Assembly (NCBI GenBank): GCA_026075535.2 | Contig: AP026538.1 | Location: 16,004,337-16,068,336 of the forward strand | Source: Tricholoma matsutake | Taxonomy: Eukaryota; Basidiomycota; Agaricomycetes; Agaricales; Tricholomataceae | Length of the DNA: 64,000 nucleotides | Direction of reading: 5' to 3' | Shown: positions 61,572 to 64,000 of the stretch, one piece after another | Position numbering within the stretch: position 1 is the stretch's first letter | Layout: every line of letters begins with the position of its first letter | Made by a program: the position numbers and the translations under genes | The notes under the pieces: model-generated | Databases searched by the model: none | What the model was told of the DNA's origin: nothing | What the model saw: only the letters and a program-made list of their open reading frames with translations

Positions 61572-63543
61572 ATGAATGTTACAGCTCAACAAGTCCTTGG
61601 CCACATCAGCCAGATTGAGCAGGCTGATCAAAATGGCCTTCAAACATGAAACATCAAGGCCATCATGAAGGAACAAAAACAGGCACTTGTAAGTAAAATA
61701 CTATCAGGACAACAGTTGGACTAATATACTGTAGAACACATTATTTTCATGGCAAAGACAGGATCTCGGGGAGGATTTGAAAGCGGCATTCAGTGCCAAG
61801 TCTTTCTTGTGGGGTTTTTTGGTAGCATGGGGAAGTTCTGATAGAACGGGAGATGAGATTTTTATGGAGGGTCAGCTGCACACAATGAAGAAATTTGACG
61901 AGAAAGGTGGGATTGCAGCAACCTCAGGGGTTTTGGCATTGGGAGCAGGAGGTGGAGCAGCCACTGGTCCTTCAAGATCAGGAGTGGGAGCAGCAGGTGG
62001 GGGTGCAGGAATGGGAGCAGGACAAGGGAAGGGAGCAGGACATGGGAAGGGAGTGGGATGAGGGACAGGAGCAGGGACAGGGATGGGAGCAGGGATGGGG
62101 ACGGGAGTGGGACCTCGAGGGAAGACCAGGCAAAGGAAACCACAGGTGCCAGCAGAGCCATCAGGATCGAGGTCATGCCAGCCAGAACATCGATGCCCAG
62201 ATGTGCACCCATTTGCACCACCCATCCCAACCACTCCAGCAAGACCAAGTGGGAGTGGCAGGACCAGGCAACTTCAGAGTAGCAGTGGGAGCTCTGGTGA
62301 GGATTTAGAAAATGATGGGGAATCAGAGGGGATGGAAAGTGATGGAGATGGATTGTTGGAGTGAAAGGAGCAAAGAGAACAATGGTGACAACTGGTGCAT
62401 GGGGCAGTAAGGCCCACTCCCTGCATACAATGCTTCCAGCTTGGGCAGCAATGTCACAAACAGGTCAATGGGAAGGGCGCATGTTTCAAATGTGGGAAGG
62501 GCAAAGTCAAGTGCAAAAAAATGAAAGATGGACATGGAGGGGACAAGCCAGAAAGGTGAAGAAGTCTGGATTCTTGTGGAGGTTCACTAGGGAAGAAAAA
62601 GGAAAATTGAAGGGTAAGTACTACGTGTCACCATACAAATAACCCCTGAACATTGACCACAGCAACATATTCCTCCAACGTTGAGATGGTTGACGTCACG
62701 CACAAACACCTGCCCTCGCCCTCTCCCTGCCCTCTCCCACTCCTGCTCCCATTACTGCTGGGGAGCTCCATGACATCAACAACTGTATACAAGAACTGGA
62801 GCATCATCTGTATGATCAGGGTGATTGGCTCCATCAGAACTTCCCCAGAGCAATGGCCAACATACGGGAGAATATGGCCAGCTTGAGCAGGAGGATAGAT
62901 GAGATGGAAGAGTACATGGGGTTCCACCCACAACCCCTTGTGTTGTACAATGGTGCAGGTGAGCTGCACTATATTAGAGATGGTCCCAGCTATAGGTGAA
63001 GGTATGGTATGGAGGTCAATGAAGATGAGTAGGATGCCATGGCCACCCTTTGGGAGCATCACAGGCATCCAACTCCAACTCTGGCTTCAACTCCCACTCC
63101 CGCACCCACTCCCATTCCCATGGCCACTCCTGCTCCTGCTCCTGCCCCCGATCCCACACTTCCACCTGCTGCCCCACCGGCCGCTCCCACACTTGCACCC
63201 CAACCTGCCACTCCTGCTCCTGCTCCCGATCCCGCACTTCCACCTGCTGCCCCAGTGGCCATTCCTGCACTTCCACATGCCGCTCCTTCTCCCGCTCCCA
63301 CTAGGCTTGAGGAAGAAGGACATGGTCCTCAAATCAAGGACATCCCCACCACACCACAAGATTCTCAGGAATCAGTTCAATGTATGACCTCTGTGGATGT
63401 GTCCCTTCCTCCCCTCCTTCAACCCCCCTCAATCCCCAATGCTGACCCTGTGGAACTGGTAACAGTATCCACCAGCAATGTGTTCATACCACCTGCCCCT
63501 CCTTCACTGCTGGCATTGCATTCCCCTCCTCCACAATTATGCT
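61572..63543 (+). pseudogene. Gene with Zn2Cys6-like cluster, coiled coil and Pro-rich tail; several TGA stops
   Basis: Exon 1 61572-61688 (MNVTAQQVLGHISQIEQADQ, TGA in place of an Arg codon), intron 61689-61761 (GTAAGT...ACAG). Exon 2 from 61762: EDLKAAFSAKSFLWGFLVAW, a Gly/Ala-rich repeat, then CIQCFQLGQQC and CFKCGKGKVKC, together C-x2-C-x6-C-x9-C-x2-C-x6-C (62422-62512), the spacing of fungal binuclear zinc clusters. TGAs at 62059, 62362 and 62386 lie in the same frame. Intron 62614-62662 is likely (GTAAGT...CACAG). It then reads ELHDINNCIQELEHHLYDQG and NIRENMASLSRRIDEMEEYM (coiled coil), and a PTPAPTP-type tail ending near 63543. Function unknown; DNA binding is an inference. Confidence 0.65.
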
Positions 63544-63831
63544 GATCCCCTTGCCATTTGTCACCCACCTGGCCTTCGAGAAGTACCAGCCCTCAGCCAA
63601 ACCCGAAGAAGAGAGCAGGAACATCTGAGAACAGAGAGGAGGTCAAATGAGGCAGAAAAAAGTAATGGTTGGACCATTTTATTTTACATTCATACAGAAA
63701 TATTGTTGTATAATTAGTCTGAAAATTTCACATTTTTCCTCTTCTCTCTTTGACCAAGGGTTGTGTTTAAAATGGCCTCCTGTTGCGCAAGGTCATCAGC
63801 TGTCTTTCGGTGTTGACCCTCTGATTGGTTG
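63544..63831. other. Downstream region of the zinc-cluster gene
   Basis: Short open remnants only (for example THLAFEKYQPSAKPEEESR near 63563-63620). An AT-rich segment around 63670-63730 may hold a polyadenylation site. Nothing else recognised. Confidence 0.4.
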
Positions 63832-63981
63832 ATTGTAAGGTTTTGTTGGGATGGGGGTGAAGTCATTGGTTGATAGCTAACCATTGATGATCCTACATTG
63901 GCCAAGCTGGCTGCTGCCAATGTGATTGCCTGATTGTCAGGTTTTGTTTGGATGGGGGTGGGGTCATTGGTTGATAGCTAA
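63832..63981 (+). repeat. Direct duplication, period about 101 bp
   Basis: gattgtaaggttttgttggg at about 63831 and gattgtcaggttttgtttgg at about 63932 are each followed by atgggggtg and gtcattggttgatagctaac. Two copies are visible and the second runs to the window end. Confidence 0.75.
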
Positions 63982-64000
63982 CTGCTGACAATCCTATGTC

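Overview
The window looks like a transposon graveyard from a basidiomycete (Agaricomycete) fungus. Support comes from a basidiomycete-type Helitron PIF1 helicase, chromodomain-bearing Ty3/gypsy elements, Ty1/copia elements, a LINE with CCHC ORF1 plus EN-RT-RNase H ORF2, and fungal-size introns (49-73 nt) in the one non-transposon gene pair. No rRNA, functional tRNA, CRISPR or clear housekeeping gene was seen. Family names used here are working labels. L is the LINE (copies L1-L7). B is a poly(A)-tailed, RT-less element of about 2.2-2.3 kb with its own ORF (copies B1-B12). C is a small LTR element carrying one long ORF.

Layout. 1-5463: broken Helitron helicase with a C-terminal cysteine-peptidase-like domain, split by a B insertion (973-3631). 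5518-8852: L1(-). 8853-9640: B3(-). 9641-10171: unexplained AT-rich block. 10172-13156: L2(-) with the only visible LINE 5' UTR, abutting B4 (13157-13543). 13544-18434: L3a(+) with L3b nested inside. 18640-33585: a copia element whose reverse transcriptase/RNase H is split by L4(-), itself split by B5; its 3' LTR is split by B8(-), itself split by B9(+). 33588-34492: L5 fragment and a tRNA-Glu-like SINE. 34493-40540: L6(-) carrying nested B10 and nested C. 40541-46631: L7(+) split by B11. 46632-48046: B12(-). 48047-51480: gypsy-1. 51891-58035: copia-2(-) split by gypsy-2 (52287-57305). 58036-60050: gypsy-3. 60646-63543: a divergent pair of spliced, stop-damaged genes of unknown function, one with a Zn2Cys6-like cysteine cluster.

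How the parts fit. B copies insert with 12-18 bp target-site duplications and end in poly(A), as expected of target-primed reverse transcription, yet encode no RT. Their last ~40 bases resemble those of L, so L is the natural candidate to mobilise B. B carries a conserved acidic ORF of about 265-280 codons that I do not recognise. C has 179-bp LTRs, a 4-bp duplication, a candidate PBS and PPT, and a 540-codon reading frame broken only by TGA codons. In-frame stops across several families are mostly TGA at sites readable as former CGA, and two TSD pairs show a CG site decayed differently in the two copies. This points to CpG methylation and deamination as the main force killing these elements.
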